Of a DNA stretch of 64,000 nt, positions 63,679-64,000 are shown one piece after another. This stretch comes from Bacteroidales bacterium (lineage in GTDB: Bacteria; Bacteroidota; Bacteroidia; Bacteroidales; Tenuifilaceae): the NCBI GenBank assembly GCA_013141385.1, contig JABFRB010000019.1:124001-188000 (forward strand). The letters run 5' to 3'. The position numbers and the translations under genes were made by a program. Under the pieces are notes generated by a model. It was given only the letters and a program-made list of their open reading frames with translations, searched no databases and had not been told where the DNA came from. Every line of letters begins with the position of its first letter. Positions within the stretch are counted from its first letter, which is position 1.

Positions 63679-64000
63679 CTATTTGCTCCTTTCCACAACA
63701 TAATCCGTTAACATCTCAAGAGATGATCTAAACTCTGATTCTGGATAAAGACTCAATATTTGTAAAGCCTTGTCTTTGAATTCCTGCATTTTTTGGGTTG
63801 AATAATCAAGTCCACCATTCTTTTGCACAAAAGCAACAACCTTTTCAACCGCTTTGCTGCTTTTTTTACTGCTCCTCACCAATTTTAAAATATCAGATTG
63901 TTCACTTTTTTGAACTTTGGTGAGAGAATAAATCAAGGGAAGAGTAAGTTTTTTCTCTTTAATGTCATTTCCTGTTGGTTTACCAATTATACCTTGAGGT
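63679..64000 (-). CDS. Polyprenyl synthetase, C-terminal part (5' end outside window)
   Basis: The frame reads from the right edge as PQGIIGKPTGNDIKEKKLTLPLIYSL and ends with ...EMLTDYVVERSK at 63679. GKxxGxDIxEKKxTLPLIY is a conserved C-terminal block of long-chain polyprenyl diphosphate synthases (octaprenyl/IspB type). The catalytic DDxxD motifs lie upstream, outside the window. About 107 residues are visible. The product would be the side chain of menaquinone. Confidence 0.92.
   Translation of the reverse strand, partial: PQGIIGKPTGNDIKEKKLTLPLIYSLTKVQKSEQSDILKLVRSSKKSSKAVEKVVAFVQKNGGLDYSTQKMQEFKDKALQILSLYPESEFRSSLEMLTDYVVERSK

Overview
The window comes from the chromosome of an AT-rich bacterium of the phylum Bacteroidota, most likely an anaerobic Bacteroidales relative. 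The evidence is the Bacteroidota-type promoter (TTTG / TAnnTTTG) before several genes, an UpxY-type NusG paralogue, a two-component sensor with Reg_prop/Y_Y_Y domains, a split LysO, and oxygen-sensitive chemistry (a glycyl radical enzyme, and HgcA). No rRNA, CRISPR array or intact transposase was seen. One tRNA gene (Gln, TTG) is present.

Region by region. 1-5350 (minus strand): one apparent operon, reading arsR, a Cys-tailed thioredoxin-like lipoprotein, an FtsX-type permease, its ABC ATPase, an ArsC-like reductase, a small Cys-rich membrane protein, a CcdA/DsbD-like membrane protein, then the N-terminal two-thirds of hgcA, the corrinoid protein of mercury methylation, which runs off the left edge. 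5500-7000: a palindromic element, fluC with a PII-like DUF190 partner under a fluoride riboswitch, and a second arsC. 7050-17316: nadB, a C69 dipeptidase, an S37-type peptidase lipoprotein, an M24 aminopeptidase, and a HypD-type glycyl radical enzyme with its activase. 17600-30000: a 1,397-residue hybrid sensor kinase, split lysO, a sugar nucleotidyltransferase, a lipoprotein, a Yip1 protein, an orphan UpxY-like antiterminator, rpiB, hemW and a cNMP-binding histidine kinase. 30200-36300: a dCache-HAMP-GAF-PAS sensor with no output domain, a DUF2797 gene broken by an in-frame stop, and a PspC-PadR-PspC operon.

36470-42600 is accessory: tRNA-Gln, a tripartite hipB-hipS-hipT toxin-antitoxin locus with repeated operator-like sites, an RloA/RloB-like ATPase plus TOPRIM pair (a candidate defence module built like PARIS), and two methyltransferases. 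43084-49590 is one 2,168-residue surface protein with fibronectin-like domains, six NHL repeats, a YD-repeat shell and an Rhs core, an order resembling animal teneurins. 49800-64000 is mostly housekeeping: TauE-like exporter, TolC and HlyD components, tsaB, a DUF3108 protein, efp, a SpoIIE-type phosphatase, an O-antigen ligase/Wzz pair, tyrS, an M48 protease, a stand-alone SecA-like fragment, cvpA and a truncated polyprenyl synthase.

Intergenic regions carry several palindromic elements of 60-160 bp. Two of them have different stem sequences but keep the pairing. The most notable content is the thiol-rich arsR-to-hgcA operon, followed by the teneurin-like protein, the hipBST/rloAB block, the fluoride riboswitch with a visible expression platform, and the SecA-derived small protein.
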